A DNA stretch of 64,000 nt from contig NZ_JAGTAS010000055.1 in the NCBI RefSeq assembly GCF_025685425.1, positions 1 to 64,000 on the forward strand, given 5' to 3'. The notes beneath the pieces are model-generated. The model had not been told where the DNA came from. It was given only the letters and a program-made list of their open reading frames with translations, and made no database searches. Source of the stretch: Terriglobus albidus (GTDB lineage Bacteria; Acidobacteriota; Terriglobia; Terriglobales; Acidobacteriaceae). Position numbers and translations under genes: made by a program. Below, piece by piece: positions 36,226-45,156 of the stretch. Position 1 is the stretch's first letter, and the number at the start of each line of letters is the position of its first letter.

Positions 36226-36999
36226 ATGCGACTGAAGCCATCCTTCGCCCTGGTCCTGCTTACCGCGTCTCTCGCCGGTTGTAAGTCGAAGCCCACCGAA
36301 CCTGTCGCGACGACGGAGACATCGTCCGCTCCGGTCTTCTATCATGTCGACGCGGCAACGACCGGCTCCATCTCCGGCACCTTGAAGTACACTGGCAAAC
36401 GCCCGGCGCCGAAGCTGATCGACATCAGCCAGGACCCTACCTGCGTTAAGGCTCATAAAGGAAAGGCGTACGACGAGTCACTCGTCGTTGATAGCAAGGG
36501 GAATCTGGCCAACGCCTTCGTCTATATCCGGAAGGGGCTGGAAGGAAAGGTCTTCGAAGTTCCCACCACGCCGGTGACGCTGGATCAGTCCGGCTGCTGG
36601 TTCCGGCCACATGTATTGGGCATCATGGTCGGCCAGCAACTCACCATCACCAACTCCGACCCTGTGACGCACAACATTCATCCGGTGGCACAGATCAACC
36701 GCGAATGGAACCACAGCATGGGTCCGGGGGATGCTCCGCTGCAACGTAAATTCACCAAACCGGAGATCATGGTGCCGGTGAAGTGCAATATCCATGACTG
36801 GATGCATGCGTTTATCGGAGTCACGGATAATCCATACTTCGCGGTTTCGAAGGATGATGGCACCTTCAAGATCGAAAACCTGCCGCCCGGAACCTACACA
36901 CTGGGTGTATGGCACGAAAAACTTGGCGTCCAGGAGCAGACCATAAGCGTCTCTTCGAAGAGCGACACTCCTGCCAACTTCACCTTCAAGGGAGAATAG
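36226..36999 (+). CDS. Cupredoxin-domain lipoprotein
   Basis: This 257-aa lipoprotein (lipobox LAGC, Cys19) has a beta-sandwich with a blue-copper-like site: His149 or His152 in THNIHPV, then Cys187, His190 and Met193 in CNIHDWM (C-x2-H-x2-M). A short carboxypeptidase-regulatory-like beta segment (about 205-257, DDGTFKIENLPPGTYTLGVWH) follows. Such proteins carry electrons in the periplasm. The position between a di-haem peroxidase and a beta-propeller protein suggests it is their electron partner, but no partner interaction can be shown from sequence. The start ATG follows a GTGATATG context without a clear ribosome-binding site. Confidence 0.85.
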   Translation: MRLKPSFALVLLTASLAGCKSKPTEPVATTETSSAPVFYHVDAATTGSISGTLKYTGKRPAPKLIDISQDPTCVKAHKGKAYDESLVVDSKGNLANAFVYIRKGLEGKVFEVPTTPVTLDQSGCWFRPHVLGIMVGQQLTITNSDPVTHNIHPVAQINREWNHSMGPGDAPLQRKFTKPEIMVPVKCNIHDWMHAFIGVTDNPYFAVSKDDGTFKIENLPPGTYTLGVWHEKLGVQEQTISVSSKSDTPANFTFKGE

Positions 37000-37007
37000 T
37001 CAGAATC

Positions 37008-38072
37008 ATGCGGAAGCTTGCACTGCCTTTCGTTGCCACCACCTGCCTTGCTCTTGCAGCCCTGGGCTGCAAGTCGAGCGCACCTGCGCCTTCCGCCGAG
37101 AAGCCCGCACCGGAACCAACCGGACCGCGCGTGTATGCCACCAATGAAGTCTCGGGTGATCTGACGATCATTGACATTGGCACGGCTCAGACGATCGCGA
37201 ACGTGCATCTAGGCAAGCGGCCACGCGGCATTCATGCCGCGGCCGACGGCAAGCAACTGTATATCGCGCTCAGCGGAACGCCAATCGCCGGCCCTGGTGT
37301 GGATGAGAGCACGCTGCCTCCGCCGGATCACTCTGCAGACGGCATCGCGGTCTTCGATCTCGCGACACGTAAAATCGTTCGCACCATTCCCGGAGGTTCT
37401 GACCCTGAGAACTTCGATCTGAGCAAAGATGGGAAGAAGCTCTTTATCTCGAATGAAGATATCTCGTCCGTCAGCATCATTGACGTCGATTCCGGCACGG
37501 TTGAGAAGTCGTTCAAGATTGGCAGTGAGCCTGAGGGCGTGCGTGTCAGCCCTGATGGTAAGGAGGTCTGGGTGACTTCAGAAGGAACGGGAGAGATCTC
37601 CGTTCTGGATCCGGAGAAGGGCAAGATCATAGCCACCATCAAGGTCGGCCATCGTCCCCGCAACATAGCCTTCATGCCCGATGGCAAGACCGCTTATATC
37701 AACGCCGAGAATGATGGCAACGTGGTCGTCGTGGACGTGAAGTCACACAAGATGACCAAGACCATCACGCTTGGCCAGGCCGGAGTCATCAAGCCGATGT
37801 ATGTTCTGCTCTCGCCCGATGCATCGAAGCTTTACGTCAGCACAGGCCGCGGCAAGCAGGTCTTTGCGATTGACACCAAGGACAACAAGATCATCGGTTC
37901 GGTTGAGGTTGGCGCCCGTCCGTGGGGCATGACACTCTCGCCGGATGGCAAAACGCTGTTTACCGCCAACGGGCCGTCAAATGATGTCTCGTTTGTCGAC
38001 CTGGCGAGCTTTACTGTTACGAAGAAGGCAAAGGCTAGCGGCGGCCCTTGGGGCCTGGTGGCGCTGCCATAG
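37008..38072 (+). CDS. YVTN beta-propeller lipoprotein
   Basis: This 354-aa lipoprotein (lipobox LAALGC, Cys21) is built of about seven YVTN-type blades. Recurrent motifs are LTIIDIGTAQTIANV, IAVFDLATRKIVRTI, VSIIDVDSGTVEKSF, ISVLDPEKGKIIATI, VVVVDVKSHKMTKTI, VFAIDTKDNKIIGSV and VSFVDLASFTVTKKA, each followed by x-x-x-P-x-x-x-x-x-S-P-D-G-K. No catalytic residue is evident; the fold often binds proteins, metals or quinoprotein partners. The ATG at 37,008 lies 9 bp after the cupredoxin stop and follows a GGGAGA. It is the last gene of the module. Confidence 0.92.
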   Translation: MRKLALPFVATTCLALAALGCKSSAPAPSAEKPAPEPTGPRVYATNEVSGDLTIIDIGTAQTIANVHLGKRPRGIHAAADGKQLYIALSGTPIAGPGVDESTLPPPDHSADGIAVFDLATRKIVRTIPGGSDPENFDLSKDGKKLFISNEDISSVSIIDVDSGTVEKSFKIGSEPEGVRVSPDGKEVWVTSEGTGEISVLDPEKGKIIATIKVGHRPRNIAFMPDGKTAYINAENDGNVVVVDVKSHKMTKTITLGQAGVIKPMYVLLSPDASKLYVSTGRGKQVFAIDTKDNKIIGSVEVGARPWGMTLSPDGKTLFTANGPSNDVSFVDLASFTVTKKAKASGGPWGLVALP

Positions 38073-38076
38073 GCCT

Positions 38077-38862
38077 TTACGGTAGCAAAGGACGTTCAAG
38101 CCCCGCTTCCATACGAAGCGGGGCTTGCGTTTTAAACTCCTGCTTGTAGCTCTCGATCCAGTCGCCTGCAAGCTCATGCTGTGCTTGCTCCAGGGTCATG
38201 GAGCCACTGCAAACCATCCCATGTAGCCTGCGTTCCAGCATGTCCTTGGCATGTGCGTTCCACATGGTGCTGTAGGGCTGCGGCCACAGGTTCCGAATCT
38301 CTGCTGTTCCGCCGAGCTGTGGGCTGATCAGGTAGTCCACCTGGAACTCTTTGCCGCGCTGCTGTTGCGGTACGTGATACTCGGCGAAGACTACCTGCTG
38401 TGTCGTTGCCGGAACTGCGGGGTCAAAATCGTCGTCTTTCTCGCCACATACCTCACCCAAAGCCATGACGCGAACAGCTCCGGGAGTCAATTGCGGATTC
38501 GGCACGGGACGGTCTTCGAGGTAAGGCACGACCGCCTGATGAGTCCGATGCAGCGATATTCCGAGTCCGGCAGTTATCAATAGTCCCGCTGCAGCGGTGG
38601 CGAAGCCTATCGTCCAAGATCGCCGTCTTGCCAACATCATGCGATAGTGCAATGCGTCGCGCTGGGCCTCAGGCATCTTCGAGGTTTCGACAGCAATCGT
38701 CGCCGCAGCTGCAGCGAAAGTCCGTTCCGTTCTGAGCTTCAATGCGCGGCAAGCTTCACACTCACAGAGATGGAGCTCTGCGGCTGCTACCTCGCCGGCT
38801 GTCAGTTCTCCATCCTGCAATAACAGGAGGTCTTCGCGCGAAAGGTGTACATTATTGCCCAC
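38077..38862 (-). CDS. Anti-sigma factor with ZAS zinc motif
   Basis: This 261-aa protein has an N-terminal zinc-associated anti-sigma domain: HLCECEAC near residues 32-39 matches H-x3-C-x2-C, preceded by LLLLQDGELTAGE. A transmembrane helix lies near 82-103 (WTIGFATAAAGLLITAGLGISL). The C-terminal 155 residues are periplasmic with no recognised fold. It overlaps the ECF sigma gene by 11 bp and is expected to hold that sigma factor at the membrane until a signal. Its 3' end contains a perfect terminator hairpin for the converging gene. Confidence 0.9.
   Translation of the reverse strand: MGNNVHLSREDLLLLQDGELTAGEVAAAELHLCECEACRALKLRTERTFAAAAATIAVETSKMPEAQRDALHYRMMLARRRSWTIGFATAAAGLLITAGLGISLHRTHQAVVPYLEDRPVPNPQLTPGAVRVMALGEVCGEKDDDFDPAVPATTQQVVFAEYHVPQQQRGKEFQVDYLISPQLGGTAEIRNLWPQPYSTMWNAHAKDMLERRLHGMVCSGSMTLEQAQHELAGDWIESYKQEFKTQAPLRMEAGLERPLLP
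38098..38126 (+). terminator. Terminator nested in anti-sigma coding region
   Basis: A 12-bp perfect stem AAGCCCCGCTTC/GAAGCGGGGCTT with a 5-nt loop is followed by GCGTTTT. It serves the beta-propeller operon, yet lies inside the last codons of the convergent anti-sigma gene. Confidence 0.8.
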
Positions 38863-39424
38863 GGCTTACCTCCGATCGCTCCAGCCTCTCGATGGAACGC
38901 GCTACTGCCGCCGCAACTGAGCCAAGAGAGATTCCAATGACTTCGGCGATCTCGCGATATCGTAGCCCCTCAGCGCGAAGCTGCAGGCATGCACGGTCAA
39001 TCGCGGGCATCGCCTGCAACACGCGTCTCAAATGGAGCCTTCGTTCGCAGAAAAGCAAGGTCTCTTCCGGCCCGGGAGCAGGATCGGTGCACTCCAAAGA
39101 AACGTTGTCAGCTTCGGGCACTTCGCGGCTATATGCTCCACGGCGTTTCAAGGCCAGATTGTGGGTTACGCGGAAGAGCCAGCTACGAAGGTTATCCCGT
39201 GGTTTCTCTTCAACCAGATGCCGGAAGAGGGCCAGGAAGCTCTCCTGCACGACATCTTCCCCATCCTGCACGGCGATGCCAAACGAAACCGCATAGCGCA
39301 ACAACGCCGCGTGGTGCAGATCGAACATCGCAAGCACCTCAGTCTCGACGGCGCGTGCTCTTCCTTGACCTGCTATGGCAGGTACCAGAATCGCGAATCT
39401 CGACTGGCCGAAGCTGGAAGCCAT
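38852..39424 (-). CDS. ECF sigma factor
   Basis: This 190-aa sigma-70-family extracytoplasmic-function sigma factor has region 2 near LLRYAVSFGIAVQDGEDVVQESFLALFRHL (about 41-70) and region 4 near MPAIDRACLQLRAEGLRYREIAEVIGISLGSVAAAVARSIERL (about 138-180). The Pro-rich linker between them is short. It is released by the adjacent anti-sigma factor. The ATG at 39,424 (MASSFGQSRF) places region 2 at the normal distance; the frame is open further upstream without a family match. It is divergent from a TonB-dependent receptor. Confidence 0.92.
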   Translation of the reverse strand: MASSFGQSRFAILVPAIAGQGRARAVETEVLAMFDLHHAALLRYAVSFGIAVQDGEDVVQESFLALFRHLVEEKPRDNLRSWLFRVTHNLALKRRGAYSREVPEADNVSLECTDPAPGPEETLLFCERRLHLRRVLQAMPAIDRACLQLRAEGLRYREIAEVIGISLGSVAAAVARSIERLERSEVSRGQ

Positions 39425-39588
39425 AGGAATGCACTCATTATGAAGGACGACGGAGATAACAATCCATCTCCTCCTCATTGAAAAACTTTCCGAAAACACT
39501 GAACAAAGGGTCTTCGTCCGGAATATATCCATGCAGAAACATAAAAATTCAGAGTTATCGCCGGGTCACCCGCCCGGCCCAAGGTGTC

Positions 39589-42339
39589 ATGCGTCGTCTC
39601 CCCGGTCTTGTTTGCGGTTTATTGCTTGTTCTTCTCCATGTCTTCGCGGCGGCACAGTCTCGTGACTCCGGACAACTCCACCTGGTGGTGAAAGATACGT
39701 CAGGCTCAGGCCTGGCGGTGACCGGCACCTTGAGCGGTCCTGGGTCCGTGCGGCAGTTCCAGACCGCCCGAAATGGCGAGCATATGTTCACGGGGCTTAC
39801 CTTCGGCAGCTACAAACTTCAGCTCTACCGCAATGGATTCGCAACACAAACAGTCGCAATCGACGTGCGCTCTTCAGAGATGGTGGAACGCGTTGTCACG
39901 CTGACACTGTCCTCCCTCTCCACCTCAGTTACGGTCTTCTCAGAGACACCGATCGGTCAGGCCGATACGGACACCTCGACCGTTCCCGTGCCTGTGCAGA
40001 ACCTTTCGGCGCAACAGCTCTCTGACGTCAACTCGCTGAACATCGGCGATGGACTTAACAAGCGAGTAAGCGGCATCTACATCAGCGAGAACCAGGGCAA
40101 CCCGTATCAGATGGATGTGAACTACCGCGGTTATGCGGCTTCCCCACTCCTGGGCACGCCGCAGGGACTTTCGATTTATCTGGATGGAGTGCGGCAGAAT
40201 CAGCCCTTCGGCGATGTGGTCTCCTGGGATCTCATTCCTCAGGTCGCAGTTCAGGACATCGAGCTGATTCCAGGCGCGAATCCGTTGTATGGCCTTAACT
40301 CTCTGGGTGGAGCGCTTGCGATGCGCACCAAGGACGGCATCTCCAACGCCGGCCTGACAGTAAAGTCCATGGGCGGCAGCTTCGGCCGCCGCGCTCTCGA
40401 AGGTGAATGGGGAGGCTTTACCTCACGCGGCTTCAACTGGTACGTCGCCGGCAATCTGTATCACGAAGACGGTTGGCGGAAGTTCTCTCCGTCTGACGTG
40501 AAGCAGTCGTTCGCCAAAGCTGGATGGATGTTCGGCAGGACGACGATGTCGCTCTCCGGCGTCTATGCCATCAACAACCTCAGCGGAAACGGCACACAGG
40601 ACTTCCGGAATCTGAACAAAGACTACAGCAGCGTCTACACCATTCCCGACCAGACCAGAAATCATGCGCCATCGCTCACTTTCAATGTGACGCACGAGGT
40701 GAATAATGAGCTGACACTCTCGGCGAATGCCTACTATCGCTATATTCGCGCCAACACCTTCAATGGGGACTTGAATGATGATTCTTTCGATCAGGCACTC
40801 TACACGCTGAGCACCGCCGAGAAGAACATCCTTACCGCCAACGGCTATACCGACTTCCCCACCGGAACCAGCAACGCTCCGCAGCAGCCCTTCCCCTACT
40901 GGCGCTGTATTGCGCAGGGATTGCTGAGGGACGAACCATCAGAGAAGTGCACCGGCATTGAGACGTATACGCAGAACAAACAGAATGCCTATGGCCTCTC
41001 CGGCCTGCTGTCATATCGCACGACACGCAACCGCCTAGCCGCCGGTGTCTCCTGGGATCGCAGCGACATCAGCTACACGCAGATCTCTCAGTTCGCGTAC
41101 CTGAATACGGACGGGATAAGCTTCACCACTATTCCCAGCTATACCGATGGCTCGACCTACTCCGACGGCCTGCCGGTCGATACCCGGGCCAATCTGCACG
41201 GCACGGTCAACGTTCCCAGTTTCTACGCTACGGATACGGTCCTGCTGTCGAAGTTCACCGTTACCGTTTCAGGACGCTACAACCACGCAACGGTGGACAA
41301 CCTGGACCGGCTGCCGCCTTCCGCCGGTCGCGGAACATTGACCGGAAAATATACTTTCCAACGCTTCAATCCATCCGCCGGTCTGACGTATCGCGTCTCT
41401 CCGTTGGCGACGCTGTACTTCAACTACAGCGAAGGCAATCGCGCGCCGACCTCAACCGAATTAGGCTGCGCAGATCCGAACTTCCCGTGCCGCCTTCCCA
41501 ACGCAATGGTCAGCGATCCGCCGTTGAAGCAGGTCGTTAGCCGCACCTTCGAAGTGGGTATTCGAGGCAAGAACGAAAACCGTCTGCAGTGGAATGCCGG
41601 TTTCTTCAGAGGGACCAATTACGACGATCTGCTCTTCGTCTCGTCGACTACCACAGGTTTTGGCTACTTCACCAACTTCGGACGCACCATCCGCCAGGGA
41701 GCAGAGACCGGGATCATCTACCAGTTCCATCCGTTTACGCTCTCAGCAAACTACACCTTCCTGCAGGCGACTTATGGCGGCCCGCAGGTAGTCGACGGCA
41801 GTGCGAACAGCTCGAACCAGGCGGCTGTTGATGGAGCTCGCGGCATTGAAGGCGAACAAGATATCCGGGCCGGCAACACGCTACCGCAGACGCCATCACA
41901 CATTCTGAAATTCAACGCAGACCACCAGCCCACCCGCAAGCTGACGGTGAACTTCAATGTGGTCGCCACTTCGGGCTCCTATGCTCGCGGGAATGAGAAC
42001 AACCTCCATCGCCCTGACGGGACCTACTATCTCGGCTCCGGCCATACGGATGCATACGGCATCGCTAACATTGGAGCGAGATACGCCTTCTCGCCGAAAT
42101 TTGAGTTGTTTGCCCAAATCAACAATCTCTTCGACATGCGCTACGCTACGGCGGCACAGCTTGGTGGAACTCCGTTCGACAACAATGGAGCGTTCATAGG
42201 CCGCCCGTTTGCCTCCATCAGTTATGAAGGCGAGACACAATACCCAACCCGCCACTCAACCTTCCTGGCGCCTGGTGCTCCTATCAACATCTTCGGTGGT
42301 CTTCGCGTTACCCTCCAGAAGAAGGCGCCGAAGTCATAA
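39589..42339 (+). CDS. TonB-dependent outer-membrane receptor
   Basis: This 916-aa receptor is active in the outer membrane. A signal peptide (about 1-25, MRRLPGLVCGLLLVLLHVFAAAQ) is followed by a carboxypeptidase-regulatory-like domain (about 30-115). The plug domain (about 140-270) contains GLSIYLDGVRQNQPFGDVVSWDLIPQVAVQDIEL and NPLYGLNSLGGALAMRTKDG. The rest is a predicted 22-strand barrel. It lacks an N-terminal STN signalling domain. Unlike most such proteins it does not end in Phe but in APKS. It lies divergent from the ECF sigma gene. The ATG at 39,589 was chosen for the signal peptide. The ligand (metal complex or glycan) is unknown. Confidence 0.9.
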   Translation: MRRLPGLVCGLLLVLLHVFAAAQSRDSGQLHLVVKDTSGSGLAVTGTLSGPGSVRQFQTARNGEHMFTGLTFGSYKLQLYRNGFATQTVAIDVRSSEMVERVVTLTLSSLSTSVTVFSETPIGQADTDTSTVPVPVQNLSAQQLSDVNSLNIGDGLNKRVSGIYISENQGNPYQMDVNYRGYAASPLLGTPQGLSIYLDGVRQNQPFGDVVSWDLIPQVAVQDIELIPGANPLYGLNSLGGALAMRTKDGISNAGLTVKSMGGSFGRRALEGEWGGFTSRGFNWYVAGNLYHEDGWRKFSPSDVKQSFAKAGWMFGRTTMSLSGVYAINNLSGNGTQDFRNLNKDYSSVYTIPDQTRNHAPSLTFNVTHEVNNELTLSANAYYRYIRANTFNGDLNDDSFDQALYTLSTAEKNILTANGYTDFPTGTSNAPQQPFPYWRCIAQGLLRDEPSEKCTGIETYTQNKQNAYGLSGLLSYRTTRNRLAAGVSWDRSDISYTQISQFAYLNTDGISFTTIPSYTDGSTYSDGLPVDTRANLHGTVNVPSFYATDTVLLSKFTVTVSGRYNHATVDNLDRLPPSAGRGTLTGKYTFQRFNPSAGLTYRVSPLATLYFNYSEGNRAPTSTELGCADPNFPCRLPNAMVSDPPLKQVVSRTFEVGIRGKNENRLQWNAGFFRGTNYDDLLFVSSTTTGFGYFTNFGRTIRQGAETGIIYQFHPFTLSANYTFLQATYGGPQVVDGSANSSNQAAVDGARGIEGEQDIRAGNTLPQTPSHILKFNADHQPTRKLTVNFNVVATSGSYARGNENNLHRPDGTYYLGSGHTDAYGIANIGARYAFSPKFELFAQINNLFDMRYATAAQLGGTPFDNNGAFIGRPFASISYEGETQYPTRHSTFLAPGAPINIFGGLRVTLQKKAPKS

Positions 42340-42352
42340 CTGTACTGTTGCT

Positions 42353-43690
42353 CTACTGCATTTCAAGCACCAGCAGGTTCCAGTCCATAAAACCTTTGTG
42401 GCTCAGCGCCTTACCTGTATCCGGATCGTAGTATTCATTCAGCGATCCGTTGACACGCAGGTCCTGCGCCAGCAGTTGCGTTGTTGCCGCCGCAAGCGTC
42501 TGCGCCTCATGTGTGAATCCATATCGTTGCAGGCCACTCCATGCGAAGTAGTTTGCGATGATCCAGACTGGACCGAGCCAGTTGCTCGGGTTACTGCTGG
42601 CAGCCAGCGAATACATGCTCTCCGCACGGGATAAGGTGCGCACGCCATACTTGCCGCCGAAGGTTGTTGGATTTAGAAAGTGTTGCCGGAGATCTTCAGC
42701 CTGTTCCCTGGTTGCGAGTTCACACCAGAGAGGCAGAAAACCAGTAAAGGTCTGGATGCGGATTGGAATCGCGTTCCACGACATATCCATCCCGCGCCTG
42801 ATATTGGGAATCAGCTCAGCGCGGCGGTCCTGGCACTGGACATCGACGGTATAGAAGAATTTGTCGCGCGGATCCCAGCACTGCCGCTGCACTGCCTCAC
42901 CAAGCTGTTTCGCACTCGACGCAAATCGCGAGGCGGCATCTTCCTTCCCCAGCCTGCGCGCCAGTTCGGCCGCTGCTTTCAGGTCCTGGTAATACAGGCA
43001 GTTCAACAACAGATTCGCGGAAGAGAAGAACGGCCGGCCGAAGGTCGTTGGATCGTTGTCATTGCCGATAGCAACATCGTCGCCCCAGACCAGCAGGCCT
43101 ACCTTGCTCGTATTGTCCGCCGTCCAGGAATCGTAGAAGCGCTGCAGCCTATCCAGATACGGAGCGAACCACGCAGTATCACCACTTTCGTCGGCGGCCA
43201 GCAATGCCAGTTGTGCAAGGACGGGCTTGGCCTGGTTCTCCTTGTGAGGCCGGCTGCCGCTCAGACAGTGCAATGGATCGGGATCGTTCAGCTTGATCAG
43301 CATGGGAATGCGGCCTTCGCTCGATTGATGGTCGAAGAAGTTCGCGATGCTTCCCTGGGCATGGGCGATGATTGCCTGCCGCAATGAGGTATCCGAGGTT
43401 TGCTTCGCCATCGCGAACAGGCCGCGTGCTGTCCAAAGTGTGTCCCAATCCCATAGCTCCGAGGAATACGCAGCCTTGGGCAGGCTGGGAGAGATGCTCG
43501 GATACTTCAACAACCCAGCAGGTTCACGCAGCAACGCACGTGCATTCTTCGCAAAGTAGCCAAGCAGAAGCTCTTTGTCACCAGCAGCGCGGGACGCCGG
43601 CTGTGCGTATGCTGTGGCAACTTCAGAGAACAGAAGACTGTGAGCGGCAAGGCCCGCGAGGAAGCTGCGACGATCTGGGCGAAGGTTCAT
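42353..43690 (-). CDS. Tat-exported glycoside hydrolase-like protein
   Basis: This 445-aa protein has a twin-arginine signal (RPDRRSFLAGLA) and then an alpha/alpha-toroid glycosidase pattern of the GH63/GH37 (mannosylglycerate-hydrolase/trehalase-like) type. Blocks seen are ELWDWDTLWTARGLF (about 79-93), GWDPRDKFFYTVD-like, SLAASSNPSNWLGPVWIIANYF and a closing GSLNEYYDPDTGKALSHKGFMDWNLLVL. Acidic residues in these blocks are candidates for catalysis; I cannot assign the exact family or substrate. The start at 43,690 has GGAG 6 nt upstream. It converges on the TonB-dependent receptor. Confidence 0.75.
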   Translation of the reverse strand: MNLRPDRRSFLAGLAAHSLLFSEVATAYAQPASRAAGDKELLLGYFAKNARALLREPAGLLKYPSISPSLPKAAYSSELWDWDTLWTARGLFAMAKQTSDTSLRQAIIAHAQGSIANFFDHQSSEGRIPMLIKLNDPDPLHCLSGSRPHKENQAKPVLAQLALLAADESGDTAWFAPYLDRLQRFYDSWTADNTSKVGLLVWGDDVAIGNDNDPTTFGRPFFSSANLLLNCLYYQDLKAAAELARRLGKEDAASRFASSAKQLGEAVQRQCWDPRDKFFYTVDVQCQDRRAELIPNIRRGMDMSWNAIPIRIQTFTGFLPLWCELATREQAEDLRQHFLNPTTFGGKYGVRTLSRAESMYSLAASSNPSNWLGPVWIIANYFAWSGLQRYGFTHEAQTLAAATTQLLAQDLRVNGSLNEYYDPDTGKALSHKGFMDWNLLVLEMQ

Positions 43691-43725
43691 GGTCATCTCC
43701 GGATGACCGCATTCTACCTTCCGGT

Positions 43726-45156
43726 TCAGACGCGGGTCGCGATACGCGAGCGAACGAAGTAGACCATCAGTCCGCTAACGGCAACAATACCGGCAAGCTT
43801 GAGCTCTGCCGCGAAGTTTTGCCGTGAGAAGAGAATGAAGATGAATCCGCCGAGAGCGACCAAGGCGGGCAATGGATACAGCGGCATCCGGAAGCGGCCT
43901 TGCTTTTGCCGTTCTGCCCGATGCTTTGGCGTCATAACAGCAATTCCCTGCATCAGGAACTGGAAGACGATGCGGATGATGACCAGCGAGGCGATCACTT
44001 CCTGCAGCCGCAGCAGGCACAGCAGCATCGCAATGCCTCCCAGGGTAAAGAGCGAAATCGCTGGGATGTGGAAACGCGGGTGCACCCGACCGAAGACCCC
44101 AGGGAAGTTGCCATCCTGGGCGGCGGCAAAGGGGATGCGTGAGTATCCCAGCAGCAGTCCGAAGACCGAGGCCAGCGAAGCCGTCGCGATCAGCACCACC
44201 ACAACCGATGCTGCCGCGTGCGCCCAAGGATGAGAGGCAAACGCCATTTGCACAAAGGCTGCCATCGTGTACTGCCGGGCTGCAGCATCGTGCGTCAGAG
44301 CCATCATTGACTGCCAGGGCAGCACGCCCAGCACCGAGATATTCATCAGCACATAGAGCGTTCCAACGATAACGATAGACCCCAGCACGGCCCGAGGGAT
44401 GGTCTTCTCTGGCTTCTCAACCTCCGCTCCCAGGAAACAGGCGTTGTAATAGCCCCAGTAGTCATAGGCCGAGACCAGAAGGCCGGCGCCGAGGCCATAG
44501 AAGAAGGCTGCATCCAGGTGGAAAGCTCCGGCAGGAAACGAGAAAGCCAGGCGCGGAGAGAAGTGCGTAAAGCCGACCAGGATGACAGCGACCAGCGTTG
44601 CGACGACAACGATGCCGGTCACACGAGCAATGCGGCCTACATGTGCGACCGGCCGATACAACGCCACCAATGCAATGGCGCAAGCGCTCATCGCGATCAG
44701 AGTCTGGCCACTGAAGATGATCGGCGCATGGAAGAGGTGACTGCTGACGATCGGCTTTGAAGCGGATGGCACAAACCAAGAAACATACTGCGCAAAACCG
44801 ATACATCCTGAAGCAATCGAGAGTGGCGCGGAAAGAAGAAGCTGCCAGGCATACAGGAAAGCAAAGACTTTGCCCGCGCCATTCTTCCCATAGATATGTT
44901 TCAGATAGGCATAGGAGCCACCGGCCTCAGGATAGGCAGTGCCAAGCTCGCTCCAGACACATCCATCGCAGAGAGAGAGGACGGCTCCCAGAATCCACCC
45001 AAGCATGGCCTGGGGGCCACCCATCGCGGTCACGATCAGCGGAAGCGTGATGAACGGGCCCACGCCCACCATATCGATGATGTTGGCGCTGGTAGCCGCT
45101 GCGGTGGAAAGACCGCGTACGAGCTGCGGGTTCTTCTCAGCCACGGCCAAAGGCAT
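43726..45156 (-). CDS. APC-family amino acid permease
   Basis: This 476-aa inner-membrane protein has about 12 hydrophobic helices. The N-terminal APC signature is seen as GVGPFITLPLIVTAMGGPQ (about 31-49), and YPEAGGSYAYLKHIYG (about 75-90) is the conserved helix 3 region with EAGG. The C-terminus FVRSRIATRV is basic. It should import or exchange amino acids or polyamines using the proton or solute gradient. It begins 20 bp inside the end of the ArgH-like gene, so the two are co-expressed. Confidence 0.9.
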   Translation of the reverse strand: MPLAVAEKNPQLVRGLSTAAATSANIIDMVGVGPFITLPLIVTAMGGPQAMLGWILGAVLSLCDGCVWSELGTAYPEAGGSYAYLKHIYGKNGAGKVFAFLYAWQLLLSAPLSIASGCIGFAQYVSWFVPSASKPIVSSHLFHAPIIFSGQTLIAMSACAIALVALYRPVAHVGRIARVTGIVVVATLVAVILVGFTHFSPRLAFSFPAGAFHLDAAFFYGLGAGLLVSAYDYWGYYNACFLGAEVEKPEKTIPRAVLGSIVIVGTLYVLMNISVLGVLPWQSMMALTHDAAARQYTMAAFVQMAFASHPWAHAAASVVVVLIATASLASVFGLLLGYSRIPFAAAQDGNFPGVFGRVHPRFHIPAISLFTLGGIAMLLCLLRLQEVIASLVIIRIVFQFLMQGIAVMTPKHRAERQKQGRFRMPLYPLPALVALGGFIFILFSRQNFAAELKLAGIVAVSGLMVYFVRSRIATRV

